Shown here piece after piece: positions 6,366 to 6,513 of a stretch of DNA of 6,513 bases. Each line of letters starts with the position of its first letter. Position 1 is the stretch's first letter. The stretch lies in contig NZCH01000055.1 of NCBI GenBank assembly GCA_002688155.1, positions 1-6,513 of the forward strand, in the 5' to 3' direction. The notes under the pieces were generated by a model. The model did not search any database. It was not told where the DNA came from and worked only from the letters and a program-made list of their open reading frames with translations. This DNA comes from Phycisphaerae bacterium (GTDB taxonomy: Bacteria > Planctomycetota > Phycisphaerae > Phycisphaerales > Phycisphaeraceae). Made by a program: the position numbers and the translations under genes.

Positions 6366-6513
6366 CTGGCTCCTGGCCCGCGGGGGTTTACCCTAATCGA
6401 AGCTCTCGTCGTGGTGGCGATCACCACACTGCTGTTGACGCTGCTGGTGCCCGCGTTGTCGGTGGCCAAGGCGCGTGCGATGCAGATCGCGTGCGCGAGC
6501 AACATGCGCCAGA
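6366..6513 (+). CDS. Prepilin-type N-terminal cleavage/methylation domain protein (3' partial, start uncertain)
   Basis: The frame encodes G-FTLIEALVVVAI with Gly at 6384-6386, Phe+1 at 6387 and Glu+5 at 6399. It continues as a long hydrophobic helix to LVPALSVAKARAM and a CASNMRQ motif, then runs off the window. This is the type IV pilin/pseudopilin N-terminus cut by prepilin peptidase, and the C-x-S-N-[LM]-R-Q tail is common in planctomycete and related proteins of this type. The start is unclear: no ATG, GTG or TTG lies in frame between the terminator and the cleavage site. I mark CTG 6366, which would give a seven-residue leader M-APGPRG. The nearest upstream standard start is GTG 6222, before the terminator. 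No Shine-Dalgarno supports either choice. The protein itself is clear; only its start is doubtful. Confidence 0.75.
   Translation, partial: MAPGPRGFTLIEALVVVAITTLLLTLLVPALSVAKARAMQIACASNMRQ

Noticed and set aside
6152..6505. Minus-strand open frame of 117 residues across the terminator and prepilin region
   Set aside because: It spans an intrinsic terminator and lies opposite the prepilin frame with its intact GFTLIE motif; it looks like a shadow.

Overview
The window is high-GC bacterial DNA. It most likely comes from a planctomycete, perhaps a Phycisphaerae relative. This is inferred from the combination of protein types: a MetallophosN/calcineurin-type phosphoesterase fused to a PQQ-like propeller, a BNR-repeat sialidase-like protein, a PEP-CTERM surface protein, and a prepilin-type protein with a GFTLIEALVVV start and a C-x-S-N-M-R-Q motif. 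No ribosomal RNA or marker gene is present to confirm it.

Layout. Positions 1-3029 (+) hold a two-gene unit. The first gene is a large phosphoesterase/PQQ-propeller fusion whose 5' end lies outside the window. It overlaps a small histidine phosphatase by 4 bp (ATGA), so the two are probably translationally coupled. A long hairpin (3051-3100) sits between this unit and the convergent sialidase-like gene (3103-4314, -). About 580 bp without a supported gene (4315-4896) separate that gene from a divergent PEP-CTERM gene (4897-6213, +). The left part of this gap is rich in GC hairpins. The right part reads as a control region: an exact sigma-54 type promoter (TGGCAC-N5-TTGC, 4793-4807), two inverted repeats sharing the half-site GTCCGA/TCGGAC (centred near -118 and -34), a hairpin at the predicted 5' end of the mRNA, and a strong Shine-Dalgarno. 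A strong intrinsic terminator (6265-6297) closes the PEP-CTERM unit. A prepilin-like gene then starts and runs off the right edge. It has no ATG, GTG or TTG between the terminator and its cleavage site.

How the genes fit together. Three of the five products look exported or surface-linked: the phosphoesterase fusion (signal peptide presumed upstream of the window), the PEP-CTERM beta-helix protein, and the prepilin-like protein. The histidine phosphatase and the sialidase-like protein show no signal peptide and look cytoplasmic. The best candidate for something new is the sigma-54 control region of the PEP-CTERM gene. Exosortase-sorted proteins in other bacteria are known to depend on RpoN with PrsK/PrsR, and the repeated inverted half-site here could be the activator's binding site. 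The next best candidate is the altered metal-binding motif (GNHD to GGHG) in the phosphoesterase.
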